35,182 bases of DNA from Klenkia terrae (lineage in GTDB: Bacteria > Actinomycetota > Actinomycetes > Mycobacteriales > Geodermatophilaceae): assembly GCF_900491935.1 (NCBI RefSeq), contig NZ_UEXK01000004.1, positions 944,929 through 980,110 on the forward strand, written 5' to 3'. The translations under genes and the position numbers were made by a program. Shown here in pieces: positions 1 through 8,074 of this stretch. Every line of letters begins with the position of its first letter. Position 1 is the first letter of the stretch. The notes under the pieces are model-generated. The model did not search any database and was not told the origin of the DNA. It saw nothing but the letters and a program-made list of their open reading frames with translations.

Positions 1-1647
1 GCGCTCCTTGAGGTGGGGGTAGTGCAGCTCGAAGGCGGGGCGTTCGGAGCGGATGCGGGGGATCTCGGTGAAGTTGGGCCGCGGCGGGGGGGACGACGTG
101 GCCCACTCCAGGGAGTTGCCGTGGCCCCAGGGGTCATCGCGCAGGGCGAGTTGGCCGTACTTCCAGGACTTCACCACGTTGTACAGGAACGGGATGGTGG
201 AGGCCCCGAGGATGAAGGACCCGATCGTGGAGATCGTGTTCAGCGTGGTGAACCCGTCGGTGGGCAGGTAGTCGGCGTAGCGGCGGGGCATGCCCTGGTT
301 GCCCAGCCAGTGCTGGACCAAGAAAGTCATGTGGAACCCGATGAACGTCAACCAGAAGTGCACCTTGCCCAACCGCTCATCCATCATCCGCCCGCACATC
401 TTGGGGAACCAGAAGTAGATGCCGCCGTAGGCGGCGAACACCACCGTCCCGAACACCGCGTAGTGGAAGTGGGCGACCACGAAGTAGGAATCGTTCAGCT
501 GCCAGTCCAGCGGCGGGGACGCCAGCAGCACCCCGGTCAACCCACCCAGCAAGAAGGTGACCAGGAACCCCATCGCAAACAGCATCGGGGTCTCGAACGT
601 CAACTGCCCGCGCCACATGGTGCCGATCCAGTTGAAGAACTTGATCCCGGTCGGCACGGCGATCAGGTAGGTCAAGAAGCTGAAGAACGGCAGCAGCACC
701 GCCCCGGTGGCGTACATGTGGTGCGCCCACACCGTCAACGACAACGCCCCGATCCCGATGATCGCGAACACCATGCCCTTGTAGCCGAACAACGGCTTGC
801 GGGCGAACACCGGGATGATCTCGGAGATGATCCCGAAGAACGGCAACGCGATGATGTAGACCTCGGGATGGCCGAAGAACCAGAACAGGTGCTGCCACAG
901 CATCGGCCCACCGTTCGCCGCGGAGAACACCAACGCACCCAGGTGCCGGTCGGCCAGCAACGCCAACAACGCCGCAGTCAGGATCGGGAACGCCAACAAG
1001 ATCAAGATGCTGGTGACCAGCGAGGACCACCCGAAGATCGACATCCGGAACATCGTCATCCCCGGCGCCCGCAGACACACGATCGTGGTGATGAAGTTGA
1101 CCGCACCCAAGATCGTGCCCAGACCACTGACGGCCAGCCCGGCGATCCACAGATCAGCCCCGGCACCGGGTGAGTTCGTCACATCCGACAACGGCGAATA
1201 GGCATACCACCCGAAGTCCGCAGCACCACCAGGGGTGGCGAACCCCGAGATCATGATCAACCCGCCGAACAGGAACAACCAGAACGAGAACGCGTTCAAC
1301 CGCGGGAACGCCACATCCGGGGCACCCAGCTGCAACGGCAGGATCAAGTTCGCGAACGCGAAGAACAACGGCGTCGCGAAGAACAACAACATCACCGTGC
1401 CGTGCATGGTGAACAACTGGTTGTACTGCTCGTTGGACAAGTACTGCAACCCCGGCCGGGCCAGCTCACCACGCATCAACATGGCCATCAGGCCACCGAC
1501 CATGAACCACGTGAACGACACAGCCAGGTACATCAAGCCGATCGTCTTGTGATCAGTGGTCCGCAGCAACATCGACAGCCGCGAACCCTTCTCGGCCACG
1601 TGCACCGGACTGGGACGGCTCACGATCGGAGCGGGGGCGATCGTCAC
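1..1647 (-). CDS. ctaD: Cytochrome c oxidase subunit I (aa3 type), 3' end cut by window
   Basis: Catalytic heme-copper subunit of the terminal oxidase, an integral membrane protein reducing O2 at the heme a3/CuB site. Reading the minus strand from a GTG at 1647 gives [13 protein letters not shown], then an uninterrupted 549-codon frame to the window edge with no stop, so the C-terminal end is missing. Visible motifs in order: [11 protein letters not shown] (heme a His region), [15 protein letters not shown] (CuB His and the cross-linked Tyr), WAHHMYATG (CuB His pair) and HFHYAVFG (heme a3 and heme a His). The family is usually about 560-590 residues, so little is lost. No clear Shine-Dalgarno precedes the GTG; it was chosen because actinobacterial CtaD proteins start similarly. 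Open frames on the opposite strand here are shadows. A CtaG-like gene lies about 4 kb away. Confidence 0.96.
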   Translation of the reverse strand, partial: MTIAPAPIVSRPSPVHVAEKGSRLSMLLRTTDHKTIGLMYLAVSFTWFMVGGLMAMLMRGELARPGLQYLSNEQYNQLFTMHGTVMLLFFATPLFFAFANLILPLQLGAPDVAFPRLNAFSFWLFLFGGLIMISGFATPGGAADFGWYAYSPLSDVTNSPGAGADLWIAGLAVSGLGTILGAVNFITTIVCLRAPGMTMFRMSIFGWSSLVTSILILLAFPILTAALLALLADRHLGALVFSAANGGPMLWQHLFWFFGHPEVYIIALPFFGIISEIIPVFARKPLFGYKGMVFAIIGIGALSLTVWAHHMYATGAVLLPFFSFLTYLIAVPTGIKFFNWIGTMWRGQLTFETPMLFAMGFLVTFLLGGLTGVLLASPPLDWQLNDSYFVVAHFHYAVFGTVVFAAYGGIYFWFPKMCGRMMDERLGKVHFWLTFIGFHMTFLVQHWLGNQGMPRRYADYLPTDGFTTLNTISTIGSFILGASTIPFLYNVVKSWKYGQLALRDDPWGHGNSLEWATSSPPPRPNFTEIPRIRSERPAFELHYPHLKER

Positions 1648-1929
1648 GGAGGCGAGAGTAGTCGGTGGCGCAGGCGCCCGTGCGGCGGACCGGGGGCGCC
1701 CCGCCGCGCGTCCGGCGGCCGATCTGGAGCCGTTCCACAATGCTGGGCCGAGAGGACAGCTATGCGGCAGGAAATCTGATTTGTGCGGGCAGTAGTTGCC
1801 AAACAGCCCGGCCGGCGATGACCAGAACGTGACCTACCCCAGGTTTCGGCAGGTCTCAGCGTGGACACATCTCCACTGACGCCGGGAGAGACCGGCGCAG
1901 CGCCACCCCGTCACCACCTGGAGGTCCTC

Positions 1930-2199
1930 ATGCTCTGGAACATCATCGTCCTGCTCGTCATCGGTCTGGTCGCCGGCTTCATCGCCCGGGCCGTCATCCC
2001 CGGCTCGCAGAAGCTCTCGATCGTCGCCACCATCGTGCTGGGCATCATCGGCTCGCTGGTCGGCAACCTGCTCGGCAGCCTGATCAGCGGCAACGGCTTC
2101 GAGCTGGGCACCGCCGGCTGGATCGGCTCCATCGTCGGCGCGATCATCGTGCTCGGCGTGTACGTGGCCGTCACCGGCCGCAAGAGCGTCCGGCGCTGA
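1930..2199 (+). CDS. GlsB/YeaQ/YmgE family small membrane protein
   Basis: An 89-residue protein of the transglycosylase-associated (YeaQ/GlsB) family, small integral membrane proteins tied to general stress responses whose biochemical role is unclear. Three hydrophobic segments are visible, about residues 2-19, 26-48 and 57-79, with Gly-rich turns (GLVAGFIARAVIPG, GIIGSLVGNLLG, GWIGSIVGAIIVL) and a basic C-terminus (RKSVRR). The ATG at 1930 has GGAGG five bases upstream; an in-frame ATG at 1861 would add a non-membrane extension without a ribosome site. It is monocistronic and ends at a strong hairpin. A GTTT at about 1842 followed 14 bases later by GTGGAC loosely resembles a SigB-type stress promoter, a weak match. 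Confidence 0.9.
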   Translation: MLWNIIVLLVIGLVAGFIARAVIPGSQKLSIVATIVLGIIGSLVGNLLGSLISGNGFELGTAGWIGSIVGAIIVLGVYVAVTGRKSVRR

Positions 2200-2261
2200 C
2201 CCGGGGCGGCTGAGCGCCGCCCCCGTCGCCCCGGATCCCGGGCGCGACTGCAGGACCTCCG

Positions 2262-2294
2262 ACGGGGGCCCGGTCCCACAGACCGGGCCCCCGT
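2262..2294. terminator. Bidirectional hairpin between glsB-like and rlmA-like genes
   Basis: Two perfectly complementary 14-base arms (2262-2275 and 2281-2294) with a 5-base loop, GC-rich, lying in the 108-base gap between convergent stops. There is no long T tract, as is usual for high-GC actinobacteria. It can serve either strand. Confidence 0.85.
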
Positions 2295-2307
2295 TCGTGT
2301 ACCCGGC

Positions 2308-3153
2308 TCACGACGGGCGGTAGATCCCGACGTCCACGGCGACGGTGACCCGCACCGGTTCGGGCAACGCGGACAGCGCCGCGTCCAGCTGCCCGGCGCC
2401 CAGGTGCCGGGCGTGCGGGCCCATGCCCACGAGCACCCGCACCGCGGCGCGGTCCAGCTCGAGCTCCTCCCGGTGGGTCCGGACGGCGGTCCTGGCCAGC
2501 TGCGGCTCCAGGCTGCCGGCCAGCCGCCCGGCCTTGTCCGGGTCGACCGCCAGCAGCCCGAGCGGCCCGACCAGCTCCCCCAGGTGGTCCGCGGCCGGGG
2601 TGACGACGACCAGCCGGCCGTCCGGGCGCAGCACACGGGCGGTCTCGGGACCGTTGCGCGGGGCGAAGACGACCAGCACCCGGTCGACCGAGGCGTCCTG
2701 GACGGGCACCCCGGCCCAGGTGTCGGCCACCACGGCCAGCGCGCGCGGGTGGGCGCGGGCCGCCCGGCGCGCGGCGTACCGCGAGACGTCCAGGCCGATC
2801 CCGACCGCGTCCGGCGCCCGGTCCAGCACCCCGGCCAGGTGCGCCCCGGTGCCCGCGCCCAGGTCCAGCACGCTCCGCGGCGGACCGTCGGCGAGCACCG
2901 CCGCGGCCAGCGCGGCGGTCACCCCGGCGTAGTGGCCGGCGGCCAGGAACTCCACCCGGTCGGCCACCATCTGCGCGGAGTCCCCGTCGTGCGGGCTGCC
3001 CGAGGGCGGGAGCAGGGTGACGTGGCCCTGCCGGGCCCGGTCGAAGGTGTGCCCCGCCGTGCACCGCAGTCCGGTGGGGACGACGGCGAACCCGGCACCG
3101 CACACCGGGCAGGCCAGCACCGCGACGGCGGCGGGCGGCAGCGGCGGGCTCAC
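2308..3153 (-). CDS. RlmA-like 23S rRNA (guanine-N1)-methyltransferase
   Basis: A 281-residue class I SAM-dependent methyltransferase with the RlmA/TlrB layout. The N-terminal zinc site is CPVC (Cys15, Cys18) plus CTAGH (Cys31, His35), followed by FDRARQGHVTLL and the DGDSAQMVADR segment. SAM motif I is VLDLGAGTGAHL (about 95-106). Family members methylate N1 of G745 or G748 in helix 35 of 23S rRNA, and some relatives protect against tylosin or mycinamicin. The GTG at 3153 overlaps the stop of the upstream phosphoesterase (GTGA), so the pair is probably translationally coupled. A longer open frame back to 3303 reads into the phosphoesterase and has no family similarity. Housekeeping modification versus antibiotic self-protection cannot be told from sequence alone. 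Confidence 0.86.
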   Translation of the reverse strand: MSPPLPPAAVAVLACPVCGAGFAVVPTGLRCTAGHTFDRARQGHVTLLPPSGSPHDGDSAQMVADRVEFLAAGHYAGVTAALAAAVLADGPPRSVLDLGAGTGAHLAGVLDRAPDAVGIGLDVSRYAARRAARAHPRALAVVADTWAGVPVQDASVDRVLVVFAPRNGPETARVLRPDGRLVVVTPAADHLGELVGPLGLLAVDPDKAGRLAGSLEPQLARTAVRTHREELELDRAAVRVLVGMGPHARHLGAGQLDAALSALPEPVRVTVAVDVGIYRPS

Positions 3154-3659
3154 CCGCGGGCCGGGAGGCGGTGCAGCTCGACGTCGCGCAGCTGCCCGGC
3201 GTCGGCGACCGCGGTCAGGTAGGTGCAGGACGGCTGCCGCCGGCGGTCGGTGGGCGATCCGGGGTTGAGCAGCCGCAGCCCGCTCGTCGTCGTGGTGTCC
3301 CACGGGATGTGGCTGTGCCCGAAGACCAGCACATCGACGTCCGGGTAGCGGGCCGAGCAGCGCTCCTCCCGGCCCTTCGCGTCGCCGGTCTCGTGCACCA
3401 CCGCGATCCCGACGCCGTCGAGCTCGACCCGGGCGACCTCCGGCAACCGCTCGCGCAGCTCGCCGTGGTCGTTGTTGCCGTGCACCCCGACCAGCCGCCG
3501 CGCGCGCTCCTCCAGCTGGTCGAGCAGGGCGACGTCCACCCAGTCGCCGGCGTGCACGACGACGTCGGCCGCGTCGATCTCGGCCCAGAGGGAATGCGGG
3601 AGGTCGCGGGCCCGCTTCGGGACGTGCGTGTCCGCCAGCAGCAGCAGGGAAACGGGCAC
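3150..3659 (-). CDS. YfcE/MJ0936-type metallophosphoesterase
   Basis: A 169-residue calcineurin-like phosphoesterase. All metal-site motifs are present in order: LLADTHVPK (Asp10, His12), VVHAGDW (Asp39), GNNDHG (about 62-67), a histidine at VVHETGD (about 89) and VFGHSHIP (114-121). Small proteins of this family hydrolyse phosphodiesters in vitro, but their natural substrates are mostly unknown. The GTG start at 3659 is chosen because VPVSLLLLADTH matches the usual N-terminus; no strong Shine-Dalgarno is seen. The stop overlaps the start of the rRNA methyltransferase by four bases, making a two-gene unit transcribed divergently from the drug exporter at 3750. Confidence 0.88.
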   Translation of the reverse strand: MPVSLLLLADTHVPKRARDLPHSLWAEIDAADVVVHAGDWVDVALLDQLEERARRLVGVHGNNDHGELRERLPEVARVELDGVGIAVVHETGDAKGREERCSARYPDVDVLVFGHSHIPWDTTTTSGLRLLNPGSPTDRRRQPSCTYLTAVADAGQLRDVELHRLPARG

Positions 3660-3749
3660 GCGCCCATCGTGGCAGGGCACTACCGTCCAGCCGTCGGCCG
3701 ACGTCGTCCGCACCGTGGCTCCCGCTCCCCCGACACCTCGGAGACCCCA

Positions 3750-5258
3750 GTGACCGACCCCGCCCGCGACCGCACCGCGGTCGACGACCACCCCTACCCG
3801 CAGCGCTGGCTGGCCCTCGCCGTCATCGCCGTGACCGTCCTGATGATCGTGCTGGACGCGACCATCGTGAACATCGCGCTGCCCGCCGTCTCCGTCGACC
3901 TGGGCATCAGCGAGGCGAACCAGCAGTGGATCGTCACCGCCTACACCCTGACCTTCGGCGGCTTCCTGCTCCTGGGCGGACGCATCGCCGACTTCTGGGG
4001 CCGCAAGCGCACCTACCTGGTCGGCGCCGTCGGCTTCGCGCTGGCCTCCGCCCTGGGCGGCCTGGCCACCAACGAGGCGCTGCTGTTCGCCGCGCGCGCC
4101 CTGCAGGGCACCTTCGGCGCCCTCCTCGGCCCGGCGTCCCTGGCCCTGATCACCGTGCTGTTCACCGACGCCGCCGAGCGGGCCAAGGCCTTCGCCGTCT
4201 ACGGCGCGATCGCCGGCGGTGGCTCCGCCGTCGGCCTGCTGCTGGGCGGGGTGCTCACCGAGTACGCCGACTGGCGCTGGTGCTTCTGGGTGAACGTGCC
4301 GATCGCCGTCCTCGCCGTCGTCGCCGCCTGGCGGATCGTGCCGGAGAGCAAGGCCTCCGGCGAGACGAAGTACGACGTCCCCGGTGCCGTGCTGATCACC
4401 GTGGGCCTGGCCTCGCTGGTCTACGGGTTCACCAAGGTCGCCGAGGCCGCGCAGGCCTCCGACGGCGGCAGCCCGTGGTCCGACGGCCCGGCCCTGGCGT
4501 TCATCGGCATCGGCGTCGTGCTGGTGGTGGCCTTCGTCGTCGTCGAGTTCCGGGTGCGCAACCCGCTGCTGCCGATGCGCCTGGTGCTCGACCGCAACCG
4601 CGGCGGCGCCTACCTCACCGCCACGCTGGTCGGCGCCGGGCTGATCGGCTCGTTCTTCTTCCTCAGCCTGTACTTCCAGCAGGTGCTGGGCTACACCCCG
4701 GTCAGCGCCGGGTTCGCCTCCTTGCCCGTCACCGGCGGCGTGCTCGTGGCCGCGGGCACCGCGAGCCAGCTGGTCCCCCGCGTGGGGCCCAAGCCGCTGA
4801 TGGTCGCCGGCGGTGTCTTCGCCGCGGCCGGGCTGTTCACGCTGTCCTTCCTCGGCCTGGACACCCCGTTCTGGCAGGTAGCACTGCCCGGCCAGGTGCT
4901 GCTGGGCCTGGGGCTGGGCTTCACCTTCGTGCCGCTGTCGAACCTGGCCCTGGTCGGGGTGGGCGAGCACGACGCCGGTGCGGCCAGCGCCGTGCTGCAG
5001 GCCGTGCAGCAGGTCGGTGCCTCCATCGGCACCGCGCTGCTGGCGACCTTCTCGGTCACCGCGATCACGAACTCGCTGAGCGAGCGGCCGCCGACGCCGG
5101 AGGACCCGACCGCGCCGCTGGTTGCCCAGGTCGAGGGCTACACGACCGCGTTCACCTGGGGCGCCGCGCTGCTGCTGGTGGCCGCGATCTCCTCGGCCGT
5201 CCTGATCAAGGCCGGCAAGGACGACCTGCCGGCCGAGATGGCCGTGCACGCCGGCTGA
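3750..5258 (+). CDS. DHA2-family (EmrB/QacA-type) 14-TM MFS drug exporter
   Basis: A 502-residue proton-coupled multidrug exporter of the inner membrane. Signatures are LDATIVNIALP (35-45, the DHA2 motif D1 in TM1), QWIVTAYTL in TM2 and GGRIADFWGRKR (76-87, MFS motif A). There is a large second half with about 14 hydrophobic segments overall. The GTG at 3750 has GGAG six bases upstream and gives a short polar N-terminus (VTDPARDRTAVDDHPYPQRW) before TM1. Possible substrates are lipophilic cations or antibiotics; the sequence does not say which. It is monocistronic and ends at a 17-bp hairpin. The neighbouring RlmA-like gene could make this a small antibiotic-tolerance locus, but that is only a possibility. 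Confidence 0.9.
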   Translation: MTDPARDRTAVDDHPYPQRWLALAVIAVTVLMIVLDATIVNIALPAVSVDLGISEANQQWIVTAYTLTFGGFLLLGGRIADFWGRKRTYLVGAVGFALASALGGLATNEALLFAARALQGTFGALLGPASLALITVLFTDAAERAKAFAVYGAIAGGGSAVGLLLGGVLTEYADWRWCFWVNVPIAVLAVVAAWRIVPESKASGETKYDVPGAVLITVGLASLVYGFTKVAEAAQASDGGSPWSDGPALAFIGIGVVLVVAFVVVEFRVRNPLLPMRLVLDRNRGGAYLTATLVGAGLIGSFFFLSLYFQQVLGYTPVSAGFASLPVTGGVLVAAGTASQLVPRVGPKPLMVAGGVFAAAGLFTLSFLGLDTPFWQVALPGQVLLGLGLGFTFVPLSNLALVGVGEHDAGAASAVLQAVQQVGASIGTALLATFSVTAITNSLSERPPTPEDPTAPLVAQVEGYTTAFTWGAALLLVAAISSAVLIKAGKDDLPAEMAVHAG

Positions 5259-5264
5259 CCCCGC

Positions 5265-5311
5265 ACGCACGACGGCCCGGCTCCCCTCGCGGGTGCCGGG
5301 CCGTCGTGCGT
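5265..5311. terminator. Bidirectional hairpin between MFS exporter and ctaG-like gene
   Basis: Arms 5265-5281 and 5295-5311 are perfectly complementary (17 bp) around a 13-base loop, placed between the convergent stop codons. Confidence 0.87.
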
Positions 5312-5322
5312 CTGCGGGCAGC

Positions 5323-6285
5323 TCAGCCGTCGGCGGCCGCCATCGCCCGCAGCCGGGCGTTGTAGGCGTCGAGCTCGGCGTTGCCGACCCGGTCGATCGT
5401 GCGGTCGCGGGTCCGGTTGCGGCGGTTCTCCGACCCGGCCCACGGGAAGAAGCCGACCGCCAGCACGAGCACGGTCGGCAGCTCGCCGAAGGACCAGGCG
5501 ATCGCCCCGGCGGTGTTCTGGTCGGCCAGCGGGTCCACGCCCCACCCGGCCGGCGGCATCGAGAACGTGTCCACGACCAGGCTGCCGGCCATCATGATCG
5601 CGACGCCGAAGAACGCGTGGAACGGCATGGGGAGCAGCAGCTCGAGCATCCGGCCGGCGTGTCCGACGGTGCGCGGCCACGGGTCGGCGCCCAGGATCGG
5701 GCCGAAGAACAGCAGCCCGGTGACCAGGAAGTGCGCCAGCATCACCTGGTGGCCCAGCGGGTCGGCCATGAGGTCGTCGAAGACCGGGGTGAAGTAGACG
5801 CCGTAGAGGCTGGCGATGAACAGCGGGATCGTGAACCCGGGGTGGGACAGGAAGCGGGCCACCCGGCTGTGCAGCACCTCCAGCAGGAGTGCCCGGGGCG
5901 CCCCGGCCGCACCCCGGCCCCGGGGCAGCGCCCGCAGCGCCATCGTGACCGGGGAGCCGAGCAGCAGCAGCAGCGGCGACACCATCGACAGCACCATGTG
6001 CTGGGCCATGTGCACGCTGAACAGCACCATCGAGTAGCCGTGCAGCTCCGTACCGGTCACCGCGAACAGGGAGACAGCACCGGCGGTGAACGACGACGTC
6101 CTCCACCACGCCCACCGGACGCCGGCACGTCGCAGTCGGACCAGGCCCACCAGGTAGGCCACCAGGACCAGCAGGCTCAGCACGGCGATCCAGGACCAAC
6201 CGTCCAGGCGCGGCGTGAACAGCCGTGCCCAGGTCGGCGGATCGGTGGGCATCCACATGTCGGAGTGGTCGAGCACGTGCTCCAT
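5323..6285 (-). CDS. Cytochrome c oxidase assembly protein, CtaG (caa3) family
   Basis: A 320-residue polytopic membrane protein of the caa3-type CtaG family (Pfam caa3_CtaG), related to Bacillus CtaG and the copper-linked C-terminal domains of actinobacterial CopD fusions. About seven TM segments are visible. Conserved elements are MVLFSVHMAQHMVLSMVSPLLLLLGSPVTMALRALP, LAHFLVTGLLFFGPILGADP and LLPMPFHAFFGVAIMM, whose histidines are plausible copper ligands. It is distinct from Cox11, which is sometimes also called CtaG. The start is the ATG at 6285 (MEHVLDHSDMW); an in-frame GTG at 6315 is an alternative adding ten residues. The stop sits just behind the shared hairpin. The cytochrome oxidase gene 4 kb away fits a role in CuB or oxidase assembly. 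Confidence 0.85.
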   Translation of the reverse strand: MEHVLDHSDMWMPTDPPTWARLFTPRLDGWSWIAVLSLLVLVAYLVGLVRLRRAGVRWAWWRTSSFTAGAVSLFAVTGTELHGYSMVLFSVHMAQHMVLSMVSPLLLLLGSPVTMALRALPRGRGAAGAPRALLLEVLHSRVARFLSHPGFTIPLFIASLYGVYFTPVFDDLMADPLGHQVMLAHFLVTGLLFFGPILGADPWPRTVGHAGRMLELLLPMPFHAFFGVAIMMAGSLVVDTFSMPPAGWGVDPLADQNTAGAIAWSFGELPTVLVLAVGFFPWAGSENRRNRTRDRTIDRVGNAELDAYNARLRAMAAADG

Positions 6286-6505
6286 GGTGCACCCGGTGGC
6301 CCGACTGCGTCGCACTGCCCCGGTGCGGGCCGGCGTGCTCCACGGTCGGCGGATCGGGAGACCGACGCCGGACCACCACAGCGGGCACCGTCACCGCCGG
6401 CAGCCCGCGCGGCCCGGGGCAGCCCGAGGAGGCGCTACCGGGGCGCCGGCGGTCGGGGCGTCCCGGTGGAGGCCGCACCACGGGGCCCGGACGAGGGCTG
6501 CCGGC

Positions 6506-7684
6506 TCAGGGGACCGTGACGCCCCGCTCCGCCAGCCACTGCACCGGGTCGATCCGCTCGCCGTCGATGCCACCGGCGTGCACCTCGAAGTGCAGGTGCG
6601 GACCCGTGGACTGGCCGCGGCTGCCCACCAGCGCGATCGTGTCGCCGGCCTGCACGACCTGGCCCTCCGTCACGAGGATCGTCTCCATGTGGCCGTAGAC
6701 GGTCACGTCACCGTTCTCGTGCTGGATGTACACGGCCTGACCGAAACCGCTGGCCTCGCCGGCCTTGATGACCACCCCGTCCATGGCGGCGTACTCCGGG
6801 GTCAGCATGGGCGCAGCGAGGTCGAGGCCGGCGTGCATGGTCCCCCAGCGGTAGCCGAAGGAACTGGTCAGCCGGGCGCCGTTGATCGGCATCACGGCCT
6901 GGGGGCGCGCAGCCTCCGCCGCGGCGTCCACGGCGGCCTGGTCGGCGGCGGCCTGGGTCGCGGCCGCGGCCGCCTGCTCGGTCTCGCGCTGGGCGCGGCT
7001 GGCGGCCATCTGCTGCAGCTGGGTCACCGCGTCGGTCTCGGCGACGGTGGCGTCGGGCGCGGCGGCCAGCCCCAGGGCGTCGGCCACGCTGACCACCTCG
7101 GCGGCGGTGGCCTCGCTGGCGGTGACCGCCTGGTCGGCCTGGGCCTGCGGGTCGCCGGTGGTGGTCAGCAGCCCCACGCCGGTCGCCCCCACCAGCGCGG
7201 CGGCCAGGTAGAGGGTCGGCTTGCGCATGCGCGCCGGGCCCGACGGCGCGGGGCGGGAGGTCTTGGGCTGGCGGTGCCGGCCACGGGGGACGCGGCCCTC
7301 GGCGATGGCGGCGATGATCTCGGCGGCGGACACCTCGACGTCCTCGCGGGGCTCGTCGGCCAGCACGAGGTCGCCGTCGACGGCGTCCTCGCGGGCGACG
7401 GTGCCCGCGGCGGGGTCCAGGTCGGCGTCGAGCTCGCGGCCGGCCCGGCGGGCCACCTCGCGGACGACGTCCTCACCGGTGGCGGCGACCACGGCCGGCA
7501 CGGGGCAGGCGACGGGGGCGAGCGGGACGGCGGAGCCGGAGCCGTAGCCGTACTCGTCGGCCCAGACGCCGACGATGGCGTTCCACTCCCCGGTCGAGGG
7601 ATTGCGGGTGTCCAGCGACAGCGCCCCACCGAGCTGTCGGTCCCCGTCGGTGACCAGGGGGTGTTCCGGGTGTTGCGGCTTCAT
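6506..7684 (-). CDS. Membrane-anchored M23 (LytM-type) zinc peptidase
   Basis: A 392-residue protein. Residues 1-152 form an acidic cytoplasmic part. A single TM segment follows (about 156-176, LYLAAALVGATGVGLL after RMRK), then an Ala/Gln-rich probable coiled coil (about 185-260) and a C-terminal M23 domain (about 268-388). The zinc and catalytic signature is complete: HAGLD (His284, Asp288), YGHM (His332) and HLHFEV (His363, His365). Family members cut peptidoglycan cross-links outside the cell; some LytM proteins are inactive activators, but all ligands are present here. The ATG at 7684 was preferred to an in-frame GTG-type extension to 7735. The gap to the ctaG-like gene (6286-6505) holds no gene I can support. 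GTCACGG direct repeats upstream may be a response-regulator site. Confidence 0.9.
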   Translation of the reverse strand: MKPQHPEHPLVTDGDRQLGGALSLDTRNPSTGEWNAIVGVWADEYGYGSGSAVPLAPVACPVPAVVAATGEDVVREVARRAGRELDADLDPAAGTVAREDAVDGDLVLADEPREDVEVSAAEIIAAIAEGRVPRGRHRQPKTSRPAPSGPARMRKPTLYLAAALVGATGVGLLTTTGDPQAQADQAVTASEATAAEVVSVADALGLAAAPDATVAETDAVTQLQQMAASRAQRETEQAAAAATQAAADQAAVDAAAEAARPQAVMPINGARLTSSFGYRWGTMHAGLDLAAPMLTPEYAAMDGVVIKAGEASGFGQAVYIQHENGDVTVYGHMETILVTEGQVVQAGDTIALVGSRGQSTGPHLHFEVHAGGIDGERIDPVQWLAERGVTVP

Positions 7685-8074
7685 GCACCTGGCTCTCGTT
7701 GCGTTACGGGGGGTGGGCGGGGCCCATGTAAACATGCCGTGACCTGGCCGTGACCAGGCTCCAGGTCACATTCGGGCCATTTCGTGGGATACGTCACCAC
7801 CAGACCTGCCAACTGACGACCCTGCGTGACGTGTCGAATGCACAGCGCCCCGGGTGACGCCGCACCGGTGGGCAGCCCTACGCACGGTGAACTCGACGGC
7901 ACGCACCGTCGGGTAGCTGTGCTCGCGGGTGTCTGTGCGCTTCCGTCAGGAACGGAACCGTTTCGATCTGATCGCTCCTGGACGTGACCGGTCTCATGGC
8001 CGGGCCAGGATGGCTCCGGGGGTCCGATGGCCTTGGCTGGGGGAAGCCCCTCGTCTCCGTCGCAGAGGACTGTT
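7685..8074. other. Divergent intergenic region between M23 peptidase and MFS exporter
   Basis: A 390-base stretch without a convincing gene. It holds 11-base-period GTCACGG repeats near the peptidase (7736-7769) and the small inverted repeat CATGTAAACATG (7725-7736). Nearer the exporter are AACGGAACCGTT (7951-7962) and CGATCTGATCG (7964-7974), possible operator-type palindromes. I looked for a c-di-AMP (ydaO) riboswitch, common before actinobacterial peptidoglycan hydrolase genes, and did not find its conserved core. Confidence 0.5.
7736..7769 (-). promoter_or_regulatory. Tandem GGTCACGGC repeats, candidate MtrA-type response-regulator site
   Basis: On the minus strand GGTCACGGC occurs twice with an 11-base period (plus-strand positions 7747-7755 and 7736-7744). 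A third GTGACC copy lies in the opposite orientation (7761-7769). The repeats end 52 bases before the M23 peptidase start. OmpR-family regulators bind direct repeats of about 11 bases, and mycobacterial MtrA sites, as I recall them, are GTCACA-like direct repeats before cell-wall hydrolase genes. Confidence 0.4.

Noticed and set aside
13-1173. Plus-strand frame opposite the left-edge oxidase gene
   Set aside because: The minus-strand frame carries all cytochrome oxidase subunit I motifs. The plus-strand product is low-complexity and antisense.
7685-8074. A c-di-AMP (ydaO) riboswitch before the M23 peptidase gene
   Set aside because: The conserved core sequences were looked for on the minus strand and not found. 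Only the repeat cluster is supported.
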